NCBI RefSeq assembly: GCF_001557325.1
Contig: NZ_LSJS01000092.1
Coordinates: 1 to 25,253, forward strand
Length of the DNA: 25,253 nucleotides
Reading direction: 5' to 3'
Source of the DNA: Erythrobacter donghaensis
Lineage (GTDB): Bacteria; Pseudomonadota; Alphaproteobacteria; Sphingomonadales; Sphingomonadaceae
Part shown: piece by piece, positions 16,821 through 23,975 of the stretch
Layout of the letters: each line of letters opens with the position of its first letter
How positions within the stretch are numbered: the first letter of the stretch is position 1
Position numbers and translations under genes: made by a program
The notes under the pieces: model-generated
What the model was told of the DNA's origin: nothing
The model's input: the letters and a program-made list of their open reading frames with translations, nothing else
Databases searched by the model: none

Positions 16821-17234
16821 CTACCTCCGGTCCACGGACGAGTTTGCGGCAAGATAAGCAATAATGTCGCGCCGTTGCGCGGCGTCGGAGACAGTCGAAA
16901 ACATTTTCGAGCCTGGCGCCATTTTTTGGGGTCCCTGCAGCCATAAATCGATCCGCGCCGGCGTCCAAACGCCGGTCAATTTCTTGAGTGCCGGAGAATA
17001 AGCATAGCCTGGTGCCGTTGCGATCCGACGTCCAATGAGACCGCGGTGCGCCGGGCCGATACGGTTTGCCTCGATGGAATGGCATCCGCCACATTTTGCT
17101 CGATAAAGCGCCTGGCCATTTGCGAGATTGCCCACCGCTTGCGCCGGCGCGGCGGTGGGGGCAAACACCAGTCCGGCCCCGGCCAGGATCGCGCAAACCG
17201 CGACCCCGGCCTCGATGCGTTTGCGACTTGCCAT
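16821..17234 (-). CDS. Exported class I c-type cytochrome
   Basis: This 137-residue protein has a signal peptide (cleavage about residue 32) and a single heme-c motif CGGCH at 48-52. The likely distal ligand is Met111 in PGSKMF. These features and the size fit soluble mitochondrial-type/c2-like electron carriers in the periplasm. Its ATG follows the stop of the ferritin-like gene by one base (TGATATG), so the two are translationally coupled. It probably carries electrons to or from a partner in the same operon. Confidence 0.93.
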   Translation of the reverse strand: MASRKRIEAGVAVCAILAGAGLVFAPTAAPAQAVGNLANGQALYRAKCGGCHSIEANRIGPAHRGLIGRRIATAPGYAYSPALKKLTGVWTPARIDLWLQGPQKMAPGSKMFSTVSDAAQRRDIIAYLAANSSVDRR

Positions 17235-17235
17235 A

Positions 17236-17829
17236 TCAGCCGAACAGATACGCAGATTTGGGCATCGCGCCGCCCGCCGCGTTGTTGAGAATGGCCCAGT
17301 GAACCGCTTCGTCTGTGCTAAGTTGCGCGAAGAGATGTGCCAGCTTGTGGTCCTGCAACGCAGCGATCTGGCCGACATAGGCGTTCGTCGCGCCCTGTTC
17401 GAGGCCGGCAGCAAACTTAATGACATCGCCTTCTGACTTGAGCGCGCCGATGTTAAGTGCCGAAATATACTCGGCATCGGTCTTGGGTTCGACAGGCTTT
17501 GCACCAGCCGTCGCGATCAGCTTGGCAAGTGAATCGCGGTGCCCCTCGTGATGGCCGAGGAAAACCAACGCAACGTCGAGCACGCCTTTGCTGAGCAGCC
17601 CGCTTCCGCCGGCAATGCGATACGCAGCGATACCTTCATGTTCAAGTGCAAGAGCACCCTGCATCACGCCGACATCTGAGCTGACGGTATCGCCGCGGCG
17701 CGCTATCTTGCGTGGCGCGGCCAGCAACGGTGCGTCAAGGGTGGCGAGCCCAAACCCAGCCGCGGCAATTCCAGCTGAACGGAACAGGGCACGGCGGGAC
17801 TGGATGGCAACTTCATTTTCATTGGACAT
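17236..17829 (-). CDS. Tat-exported ferritin-like protein
   Basis: This 197-residue protein has a twin-arginine signal (SRRALF at residues 11-16, followed by a hydrophobic stretch), so it is probably exported folded with its metal. The mature part is a four-helix ferritin-like domain. Likely metal ligands are Glu63 and Glu66 (LEHEG), the His cluster at 93-97 (HHEGH), Glu144 and Glu174/His177. The pattern suggests a di-metal site for iron, manganese or peroxide chemistry. Neighbouring genes are SnoaL-like (upstream) and a cytochrome (downstream, one base away). The leader carries CAACAGAGGG. Confidence 0.88.
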   Translation of the reverse strand: MSNENEVAIQSRRALFRSAGIAAAGFGLATLDAPLLAAPRKIARRGDTVSSDVGVMQGALALEHEGIAAYRIAGGSGLLSKGVLDVALVFLGHHEGHRDSLAKLIATAGAKPVEPKTDAEYISALNIGALKSEGDVIKFAAGLEQGATNAYVGQIAALQDHKLAHLFAQLSTDEAVHWAILNNAAGGAMPKSAYLFG

Positions 17830-17859
17830 GAGATTTCCCTCTGTTGGAGTAGTAAATTA

Positions 17860-17879
17860 CCCGCGCGCTGTGCGCCGGG
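17860..17879 (-). promoter_or_regulatory. GC-rich hairpin between SnoaL-like and ferritin-like genes
   Basis: On the minus strand, CCCG-GCGC and GCGC-CGGG pair with one bulged base and a 3-base loop. A second short hairpin (TCGGG/CCCGA, 17902-17914) lies just past the SnoaL-like stop. No T-tract is present. Such hairpins may stabilise mRNA segments or reduce read-through within the operon. Confidence 0.35.
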
Positions 17880-17916
17880 ATTCAAGTCGAAACGGAGCCA
17901 ATCGGGTCGCCCGAGA

Positions 17917-18273
17917 TCAGGCCTGGGTGTAGTATTTTTCTGAGACGATCTTGCCGTCCCGCCAGGTGCGCACGAGCGTTTCGTGCCAGATGATCGGGCT
18001 GCCATCACCGGCCGTCATCTTGAACGTCCATTCGCTCGCCGAGAAATTGTCCCCGACGGCCTGGCCGTGCAACGTCGCGCTTTCGAAGCTCTTCAGGCTC
18101 GCGAAAAAGCCTTCAAGATGTGCGCGCTCTGCAGCCTTCGAAGTGCGGCTTGCGCCATCGGGTTCGATGAATACGCAATTGTCGGCATAGTACTGGTCGA
18201 TCGACTCAAGGATTCTGCCCTGAGCGGTGAGCGCGTTTGATGCGCTTTCGGCAGCTTCTATTGGATTGGTCAT
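17917..18273 (-). CDS. SnoaL-like/NTF2-fold protein
   Basis: This 118-residue protein has the look of a SnoaL-like NTF2-fold domain. It shows an early YYADNCVFIEP segment, a middle ERAHLEGFFASL segment, and a C-terminal WHETLVRTWRDGKIVSEKYY strand-rich end. Members range from polyketide cyclases and isomerases to proteins of unknown function, so no reaction can be assigned. It lies between CMD2 and the ferritin-like gene. AAGGA precedes its ATG. Confidence 0.85.
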   Translation of the reverse strand: MTNPIEAAESASNALTAQGRILESIDQYYADNCVFIEPDGASRTSKAAERAHLEGFFASLKSFESATLHGQAVGDNFSASEWTFKMTAGDGSPIIWHETLVRTWRDGKIVSEKYYTQA

Positions 18274-18313
18274 TGGCTTTTCCTTCGGATTGAATGTGAT
18301 TGAAGACCGAGTT

Positions 18314-18345
18314 GGGCCGGTTCGCTGGGGGCGGCGAACCGGCCC
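18314..18345 (-). promoter_or_regulatory. Perfect 12-bp hairpin after the CMD2 stop
   Basis: GGGCCGGTTCGC (18314-18325) and GCGAACCGGCCC (18334-18345) form a perfect 12-bp stem with an 8-base loop, just past the CMD2 stop at 18357. No T-tract follows. Its position mirrors the hairpin after CMD1, so it may attenuate or process the operon transcript. Confidence 0.5.
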
Positions 18346-18356
18346 GTTCGGGTCGC

Positions 18357-18907
18357 CTAAACAAACAAGGCGCTCCGCGAACGCATCAGCGGGAGATCAT
18401 TTTCGGTCCCCGCGATATGGTTGAAGTAGTTCGTGAAAATGCTGAGTGTGATGTTCGCGACAGTCTCGACACCGGCCTCATGATCGGAACCGGCGTGGTG
18501 AGCGTTGCGAGTTGAGCTGCCGTTGTCTGGCCACGTAGGCGAACGACTTCGCATGCGACGCCCGACAGAGCGGCGGTCTTGGGATATGACGATCTGCCAA
18601 TCAAATTCCTGGCCATTTCGTCGGACGAAAGACCTGCTCCCTTGCCGCGTCCCGTATGCACCGAAGCGCAATAATCGCACACATTGGCACCGGCGACAGC
18701 GAGCGCAATCTGCTTGCGGTTCACATTTGACAGGTTTCGTGCGGCGAGTGCTCCGGCAACTCCAAGATAACCACTGCGCCCGGCCGGTGATTGCGCCATG
18801 GTGGCAAGAATATTGGGCATGCCGCCGGTCTGTTTCTTGACCGCATTTAGCAGGTCTTGGGTTTTCGACGGCGCAGACGCGGCATCAGTCTGGGGAATGG
18901 TCTCCAC
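18357..18907 (-). pseudogene. AhpD-like protein (CMD2), frameshifted
   Basis: The first frame (from GTG at 18907) has the redox motif CDYCASVH with Cys77, Cys80 and His84 at exactly the same positions as in CMD1. After AAQLATL the family ending continues in another frame as HAGSDHEAGVETVANITLSI and then FTNYFNHIAGTE, to a stop at 18357. A single missing base near 18498-18499 explains this. The catalytic part remains, but the C-terminal helices of this normally oligomeric fold are lost unless frameshifting or a sequencing error is involved. It is the first gene of the operon divergent from AraC-3. Confidence 0.75.
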
Positions 18908-19092
18908 GACAAATCTCCGTGCAGTTCCTGGCGAAGGGTTAGCAAGTCCGTCGACGCTTGATTGCGCGTCGGTGGGAGGTAACGCAATGCGGTGGTGTCA
19001 TTTTGCGACTTCTGGTCAATTCGTTGGGATGACCTGCAACGTTTCGCGAATAGTCTTGTGGACTTAACGAGCGCCGGTGCTAAGCAACCAGC

Positions 19093-20028
19093 ATGACCGA
19101 TGTACTCAGCGACGTGCTCGACACAGTAGCACTGAAAGCCACAATTTACTTTCGCACCGATTTTTACCCGGCGTTTAATATCGCCGTCCCTAGCTACAGG
19201 CGTGCAGCGCGCTTTCACCTAGTGGTACAAGGGACGTGCTACGTCACCCTCGCCGATGGGACGCGCACAAAGTTGCGAGCTGGCGATCTTGCCCTTGTTC
19301 CCGGCGGCGCTGGCCATTTGCTGTCGAGCAGCGAAACCGTTGAAGGGCAACCGCTTGGCGATGTCATACAGCAAGCAGGCTTCACCGGCTCGGGGCCGTT
19401 CATCGTCGGGAGCGGCGAAGCCGGCGAATCCTGCCAAATGGTATGCGGCCATTTCTCCTTTGCCGATGGTGCAGGCCACCCGTTGCTACGTTCGATACCG
19501 GACTTGTTGCATGTTACCGCAGCGGACCGTGCATCACGGCCCATGCTTGACGACGTTCTGCGCCTGCTTGTGCGCCGCATGTTTGAGGGCGAACCGGGAG
19601 CCACAGCTAGCGTCAGCCGCCTGTCCGAGGTGCTGTTCATCGAGGCGATACACGCCGGCATCGCGCAGGCGCCCGAAATCAGCCGTTTGATTTCCGCTGT
19701 CTACGACCCTCAGATCGGCAAGGCACTCAGCCTCATTCACGGTGATGTCGCCCATGGATGGACTGTCGAAAGCCTAGCGGCGGCCGTGGGGATGTCGCGC
19801 AGCCGCTTTGCCGAGCGCTTTCGCGAGCTGGTTGGCAGTGGCCCGATGGCGTATATAGTGGACTGGAGGCTTCAGCGTGCGCTCAACCTACTCGCGGAAA
19901 GCAATGTCCCGATAAAGACGGTTGCCAATCGCGTTGGCTATCGCTCGGCTGCCGCTTTCACGCGCGCGTTTTCAGAGCGCTTCGGCTGTTCGCCCAAAGA
20001 GCGAAGGATGAGCAGCAACGCAGCGTAG
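19093..20028 (+). CDS. AraC-family regulator 3 (RclR-like, first Cys missing)
   Basis: This 311-residue protein has a cupin-type sensor (about residues 15-125) and a double helix-turn-helix at about 224-303. His42 and His75 match the RclR positions, and Cys118 matches RclR Cys89, but no cysteine is found where RclR has Cys21. It may therefore sense something different or by another route. It is divergent from the CMD2-SnoaL-ferritin-cytochrome-UDG operon with a 185-base gap and is its probable regulator. Confidence 0.92.
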   Translation: MTDVLSDVLDTVALKATIYFRTDFYPAFNIAVPSYRRAARFHLVVQGTCYVTLADGTRTKLRAGDLALVPGGAGHLLSSSETVEGQPLGDVIQQAGFTGSGPFIVGSGEAGESCQMVCGHFSFADGAGHPLLRSIPDLLHVTAADRASRPMLDDVLRLLVRRMFEGEPGATASVSRLSEVLFIEAIHAGIAQAPEISRLISAVYDPQIGKALSLIHGDVAHGWTVESLAAAVGMSRSRFAERFRELVGSGPMAYIVDWRLQRALNLLAESNVPIKTVANRVGYRSAAAFTRAFSERFGCSPKERRMSSNAA

Positions 20029-20237
20029 AAGTGGCGAAGCCATCGCGGTCGACCGCATAAACTAATTCTTGCTTTTGCTTAATCAACTCGTCGAGCCTGT
20101 TCATGACTTTTAGAATATTGATGTATTTTCCCGAATTCAAACTATTGATAGGCGATCTAATCAGCCGGTGACGAAAGATACGGCAAATGCTGCATCTGAG
20201 CAATAGGGTGGTGCATGGGCGTCAGACCTGAATACGC
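20029..20237. other. Intergenic region with an AT-rich part
   Basis: This stretch lies between AraC-3 and the HTH protein gene. About 20070-20165 is AT-rich. On the minus strand an open frame from ATG at 20104 gives MNRLDELIKQKQELVYAVD before running into the end of AraC-3. It looks like the start of a coiled-coil protein, perhaps cut off here, but evidence is too thin for a gene call. Confidence 0.3.
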
Positions 20238-20768
20238 CTAGGGTCCCGCATCCTCGAGCAATTCCAGTCGCCGCGTGAAGTTATCAGGCTCCCCGACATG
20301 CAACTCGAGAAAGCGATTGGCCTCTTTGACAATCCGCGCCTCTACCACCGCTTCGCGGTCGATTCTTGCCTGGGCGTGGAGCCACTCGGTGACTTCCAGC
20401 CAATCCCAGAGAGGACTGTTGGAGGTGACGCGCGCAACCGGACTGGGGAAGCCCGAGCCCCGTTCCGCCTTGGTATAGAGCGAGATCGCCTGACGGGTGA
20501 GGCCTGAGCGCTCGGCAATATCACTGAGGTTCACCAGATAATCCGGCTCGACCCGTTCGATCTTGGCACCCGTTTGGAGTATATCCTTATAAGCGGTTGT
20601 AACAGCTTTGGAAAATGACACAGCTTCACGGGCGAACTCGGCGATGATCACGCCCTTCTGGAACGAAAGCGTCGCGTCGTCGCAACCGGCCTCGAAGAAG
20701 CGATCTTCGTAGCCGTCCGCCTCGGGATCGAGGCCGGAGGCTACAATGGTGAACTCATGCGTCTTCAT
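20238..20768 (-). CDS. HTH protein, partner of the HicA-like protein
   Basis: This 176-residue protein has an N-terminal alpha/beta region (about residues 1-75, starting HEFTIVASGLDPEADGYEDR) and a helix-turn-helix at about 80-100 (LSDIAERSGLTRQAISLY). A tail rich in charged residues follows. The N-terminal part is reminiscent of HicB-type antitoxins, and DNA-binding antitoxins often regulate their own operon. It starts five bases after the HicA-like gene stop, so the two form an operon. The antitoxin role is inferred. The family exists in other proteobacteria, as far as I recall, without a firm function. Confidence 0.85.
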   Translation of the reverse strand: MKTHEFTIVASGLDPEADGYEDRFFEAGCDDATLSFQKGVIIAEFAREAVSFSKAVTTAYKDILQTGAKIERVEPDYLVNLSDIAERSGLTRQAISLYTKAERGSGFPSPVARVTSNSPLWDWLEVTEWLHAQARIDREAVVEARIVKEANRFLELHVGEPDNFTRRLELLEDAGP

Positions 20769-20773
20769 CTCAC

Positions 20774-21007
20774 TCACTCCGCTTGCCCGTGCGGGCACCG
20801 CGCCACATCCCGTCGTATAGCCTTGGCATGGTTCTCCGCATTACGCGGCGTGCTCCACACCGAGACCATGCAACCGTCCCGGTCAGCCCAAGCGCAGTAG
20901 AGCCGCCCCCAGGCGTGGCCACTGATCGGAACGACCCGCCAGCCCAGCGTTTCCGCATGGGCAACAGCCGCTTCAATCTCCTTGTTCGGATGGCGTGGCC
21001 TAGCCAT
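20774..21007 (-). CDS. HicA-like small protein, possible toxin
   Basis: This 77-residue basic protein has a layout like HicA mRNA interferases (a double-stranded-RNA-binding-type fold). A first helix is followed by GWRVVPISGHAWGRLYC, in which His31 takes the place of the catalytic His in the HicA motif G-S-H. The segment GCMVSVWSTPRN and a final helix follow. AAGGAGG lies 9 bases before the ATG at 21007. A degraded copy lies at 15993-16110. The toxin role is not shown by the sequence alone. Confidence 0.8.
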   Translation of the reverse strand: MARPRHPNKEIEAAVAHAETLGWRVVPISGHAWGRLYCAWADRDGCMVSVWSTPRNAENHAKAIRRDVARCPHGQAE

Positions 21008-21031
21008 TCAACCGACCTCCTTATCGCCATT

Positions 21032-21051
21032 CCGTTGACAAATGTCAACGG
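21032..21051 (-). promoter_or_regulatory. Palindromic operator candidate of the HicA-like operon
   Basis: CCGTTGACA and TGTCAACGG are perfect 9-bp arms separated by AA. The dyad contains TTGACA on each strand. On the minus strand, TTGACA (21048-21043) is followed after 17 bases by GATAAG (21025-21020), a fair -10. That promoter would leave almost no leader and would exclude the Shine-Dalgarno sequence from the transcript, so an alternative start is possible. Palindromes like this are typical autorepression sites of toxin-antitoxin operons. Confidence 0.5.
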
Positions 21052-21159
21052 CATTTGCGGTGCTGCTTTGTTGCACTGCCCTGCTGCTCCGCTGCGTTCA
21101 TCGTGGGCCAAGAGGCGCAGCAAGCCATGGGCTGGAATCAGACCTGGCGTTTCATTGGC

Positions 21160-22386
21160 CTATGTCGACAGGAGTGACTGCAGCTTCGCGTCCCACGCAT
21201 CCAGAGCGGTGCGCTTCTCGTCGTCATATTTGTAGCGGTTGTAGATCCCCGCGACCCCTGCCCTTGTTCCGCTGATATGGTTGAGCACGCTTTCTGTAAC
21301 TTCGACGGGGACCCTCAGCGACTGAAGATGGGTTGCGCCGGTTCGGCGGATATCGTGCAGCCGCCAGTTCGGAACCTCCACCTCTGCTGGGTCACCTCCC
21401 TCCTCGACCTGCTTCGCCTTCAGATAGGCAATCATGTCTTTGTGGAGCGCCGCCCTTCCCTTGAAGAATCCCGAGACGGGGGTCGTGCCGGTGGTCGTGA
21501 ATACGAGGCCCTTGCGCTTTGGGCCCAGCAGCTGCAGCTCTGCCAAAGCGAGGCTTGTCAGCGGTATGACATGTTCCTGGTCATTCTTTGCCCGATCGGC
21601 CGGCAAGGTCCATCGGCGTGCATCGAGGTCGATTTCGGACCAGTCCATCTCGGCAACTTCCTGACGCCGTTGCATCGTCAGGATCAGCATCCGCACAAAG
21701 GGCCCCCAAGGCCATCCGGAATTCTCGGTCGCCCTCCACAAGGCGACGATCTCCTCGTCACTCAGCACCCGACGGCGCGAAGGGACGGCCTTTGGCGCTT
21801 TCATCCCGGCCAGCGGCGAGACTTCGATATCCTGTCGGTCGGTCGCCCAGTTGAATAGCTTGCGCAGCAGCGAGTGGATCTCCTTGCGCCGCGCCGGGCG
21901 ATCGGAATACTCGTCCAGCACCTTCACGATGTCAGCGCGGGTGATCTCATGGACGGGGCGATTGCCCCAGCGGGGAATAAACACGTTGTTGATCGTGCAA
22001 TTCGCCGAGCCCCATGTCCCCCGCCAATTCGGCTTGAGATAGAGCTCGACGAACCTCTCGCTGTACGTCCGAAAGTTCAGTGTCTCCTTTTTACGCTTCG
22101 CTTCACGCTTGGCTTCGACCGGGTCGATGCCCTGATAGACTTGGACCAGCAGCCGCTCGGCTTCCTTTCGTGCCGTGGCAGGCGTCCATGGGCTACCAAC
22201 GGGCCCGATTGTCTTGCGGCGCGCAGGCCCGCCGTCGACACGATATTGGAACACAAAGGACTGTGCTCCTTTTGGCGTGATGCGAAGTCCGAAGCCCTTC
22301 AGGCGGGGGTCCCACACGTAAATGTCGCGGTGCGGGTCCGGTATGACAGACTGGATTGTTCGCAATGTGATTGACTGATTCGGCAT
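21160..22386 (-). CDS. int: P4-type tyrosine integrase
   Basis: This is the site-specific recombinase that inserts and excises the element at the tRNA-Lys gene. The N-terminal domain has the DUF4102-like segment YVWDPRLKGFGLRITPKG, followed by a SAM-like core-binding part and the catalytic domain. Counting from the GTG at 22404, the likely active-site residues are Arg246, Lys273, His350, Arg353, His376 and Tyr388 (the GIYNRY segment). The ATG at 22386 gives 408 residues and fits the family start. GTG at 22404 would add six. Its 5' end faces attR, and the arm-type repeats lie upstream. No excisionase gene was recognised nearby. Confidence 0.95.
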   Translation of the reverse strand: MPNQSITLRTIQSVIPDPHRDIYVWDPRLKGFGLRITPKGAQSFVFQYRVDGGPARRKTIGPVGSPWTPATARKEAERLLVQVYQGIDPVEAKREAKRKKETLNFRTYSERFVELYLKPNWRGTWGSANCTINNVFIPRWGNRPVHEITRADIVKVLDEYSDRPARRKEIHSLLRKLFNWATDRQDIEVSPLAGMKAPKAVPSRRRVLSDEEIVALWRATENSGWPWGPFVRMLILTMQRRQEVAEMDWSEIDLDARRWTLPADRAKNDQEHVIPLTSLALAELQLLGPKRKGLVFTTTGTTPVSGFFKGRAALHKDMIAYLKAKQVEEGGDPAEVEVPNWRLHDIRRTGATHLQSLRVPVEVTESVLNHISGTRAGVAGIYNRYKYDDEKRTALDAWDAKLQSLLST

Positions 22387-22401
22387 GATCTGGCGCTCGT
22401 C

Positions 22402-22511
22402 CACGTAATCGCCACGTAATCAGATGTCGGGATTACGATGGCGTAGCGAAGGGTAATCCACGGCGGATTTATTCCAACCGTTTCAAGCCCTTGAGCGTAG
22501 TTTGGCGTAGT
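22402..22511. repeat. Short repeats between int and attR, candidate arm-type sites
   Basis: CACGTAATC occurs at 22402-22410 and again at 22413-22421, and its inverse GATTACG at 22431-22437. A second motif, TGGCGTAG, occurs at 22439-22446 and 22503-22510, with GAGCGTAG at 22493-22500. The last two copies (GCGTAGT) are exactly 10 bp apart, one helical turn. Such short repeats next to attachment sites usually bind the integrase N-terminal domain or an excisionase. Confidence 0.5.
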
Positions 22512-22544
22512 ATTGGAAAGGAACGAAAAGGGTCCAAAGCTCCG

Positions 22545-22589
22545 CTCTTAATCAGCGGGTCCTAGGTTCGAGCCCTAGTGCGTCCACCA
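22545..22589 (+). other. attR: 3' end of tRNA-Lys(CUU)
   Basis: The 45 bases read as anticodon loop CTCTTAA, the 3' half of the anticodon stem TCAGC, variable region GGGTC, T arm CTAGG-TTCGAGC-CCTAG, acceptor strand TGCGTCC, A and CCA. Upstream bases do not pair to make the rest of a tRNA, so the gene is incomplete. This is the target duplication left at the right end of an element inserted in the tRNA gene. The intact tRNA-Lys should lie at the left end of the element. Confidence 0.85.
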
Positions 22590-22723
22590 TCCTCCAAAAG
22601 ATAGACATTGCGCAGCGCTGCCAGTGCATCAGCTGGCTCGGGCTGCGACCCGACAATCGCGTCCACTAGGTTTCCGACGCAAAACACGCTTGCGATCACA
22701 TCACAATGTGTTATGCGTCGCCC

Positions 22724-23971
22724 ATGAGCACATCGATCATCACACGCGTTCGCGCCATCGTGGAAAGCGGGAGCATGACCCGCGCCGGATTGGCCCGTGC
22801 GGCCGGCCTCCATGCCAACACCCTGCGCGATGCCGCCGAGCCCGATTGGAATCCCACGGCCGAGACCTTGCATAAGCTCGAAATGTTCCTCGATTCCAAC
22901 GATGAACGGCCCGTTCTTGCGACCATCGATGAAATCATCGACGAGGCGCGCAACGGCCGGATGTACATTCTTGTCGACGACGAGGACCGCGAGAACGAGG
23001 GCGATCTGATCATCCCCGCGCAGATGGCGACGCCCCAGGCGATCAACTTCATGGCCACCCACGGGCGTGGCCTCATCTGCCTCGCGCTCACCAGGGATCG
23101 CGTCGACCACTTGGGCCTCACACCGATGAGCCGCAACAACAAGGAATCGATGCAGACCGCCTTCACCATCTCGATCGAGGCGAAGGAAGGCGTGACCACC
23201 GGCATTTCCGCGGCGGACCGGGCTCGCACCATCTCGGTCGCGATCGATGCGGCCAAGGGCGCTGACGACCTCGTCACGCCGGGCCACGTCTTCCCGCTGA
23301 TGGCGCGTGATGGCGGCACGCTGGTGCGCGCCGGGCACACCGAGGCGGCGGTCGACATCTCGCGCCTCGCCGGCCTCAACCCGAGCGGCGTGATCTGCGA
23401 GATCATGAACGAGGACGGGACCATGGCCCGGCTCGACGATCTCATCAGCTTCGCGCGGCGGCACGATCTCAAGATCGGCACGATCCGCGACCTCATCGCC
23501 TACCGGATGCGCCACGACCACCTCGTCGAGCGCCTCTCCGAGCGCGCCTTCACCTCGGACTACGGCGGCCAGTGGCGGATGATCACCTATCGCGACCGCG
23601 TGGCGGGCTCGGAGGCCTATGTGCTCCAGAAGGGCCATGTCATCCCCGGCGAGCCCACCCTCGCCCGGGTCCACCCGATATCGGTGTTCGACGACGTGCT
23701 GGGCCAGCCCGGCCCGCGCAAGCGCACGCTCCAGCGCGCGATGCAGGCGGTGGGCGAGCACGGCTCGGGCGTGATCGTGATCCTCACCGGCCGGGTCGGC
23801 GCTGGCGAATGGCAGGCGGGCGAGGCGCAGCGCAACATCGGCATCGGCTCGCAGATCCTCGCCGACCTCGGCATCTCCGAGATGGTGCTGCTCTCGAACA
23901 GCCGCCCCGATCTCGTCGCGCTCGAAGGCTATGGCCTCACCATCACCGACTTCCATCCCATCCCGGAGTAA
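22724..23971 (+). CDS. ribB: RibB (DHBP synthase) with degenerate RibA domain
   Basis: This protein makes 3,4-dihydroxy-2-butanone 4-phosphate from ribulose 5-phosphate for riboflavin synthesis. It is 415 residues from ATG at 22724. An in-frame ATG at 22706 would add six. Residues 1-55 look like a helix-turn-helix ([20 protein letters not shown]). The DHBP synthase domain follows, with [11 protein letters not shown] at 85-95 and GHTEAAVD at 204-211. The C-terminal part resembles GTP cyclohydrolase II but lacks the three zinc cysteines, reading [17 protein letters not shown] at 318-334, so it cannot be an active RibA. It sits 4 bases before ribH. No FMN riboswitch is visible upstream. Confidence 0.93.
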   Translation: MSTSIITRVRAIVESGSMTRAGLARAAGLHANTLRDAAEPDWNPTAETLHKLEMFLDSNDERPVLATIDEIIDEARNGRMYILVDDEDRENEGDLIIPAQMATPQAINFMATHGRGLICLALTRDRVDHLGLTPMSRNNKESMQTAFTISIEAKEGVTTGISAADRARTISVAIDAAKGADDLVTPGHVFPLMARDGGTLVRAGHTEAAVDISRLAGLNPSGVICEIMNEDGTMARLDDLISFARRHDLKIGTIRDLIAYRMRHDHLVERLSERAFTSDYGGQWRMITYRDRVAGSEAYVLQKGHVIPGEPTLARVHPISVFDDVLGQPGPRKRTLQRAMQAVGEHGSGVIVILTGRVGAGEWQAGEAQRNIGIGSQILADLGISEMVLLSNSRPDLVALEGYGLTITDFHPIPE

Positions 23972-23975
23972 CCCC

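Larger units (their letters stand above)
1..22589. mobile_element. Right-hand part of an ICE integrated in a tRNA-Lys(CUU) gene
   Basis: The stretch carries a full trb mating-pair-formation operon, cargo genes, a HicA-like gene pair and a P4-type integrase. It ends in a 45-bp fragment matching the 3' end of a tRNA-Lys gene. The fragment lacks the D arm and the 5' acceptor strand, as expected for attR of an element that inserted in a tRNA 3' end. The left end, the intact tRNA, the relaxase and the coupling protein are not in the window. The alternative is a genomic island that has lost the rest of its transfer genes. The right boundary is well supported. The leftward extent is inferred. Confidence 0.75.

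Noticed and set aside
22545..22589. A complete tRNA-Leu(UAA), using CCGCT/AGCGG as the anticodon stem
   Set aside because: That fold leaves a 3-base variable region and no D arm or 5' acceptor strand. The tRNA-Lys(CUU) 3' fragment explains every position.
22590..22723. FMN riboswitch upstream of ribB
   Set aside because: The conserved RFN-element segments are not present, and the region is short.
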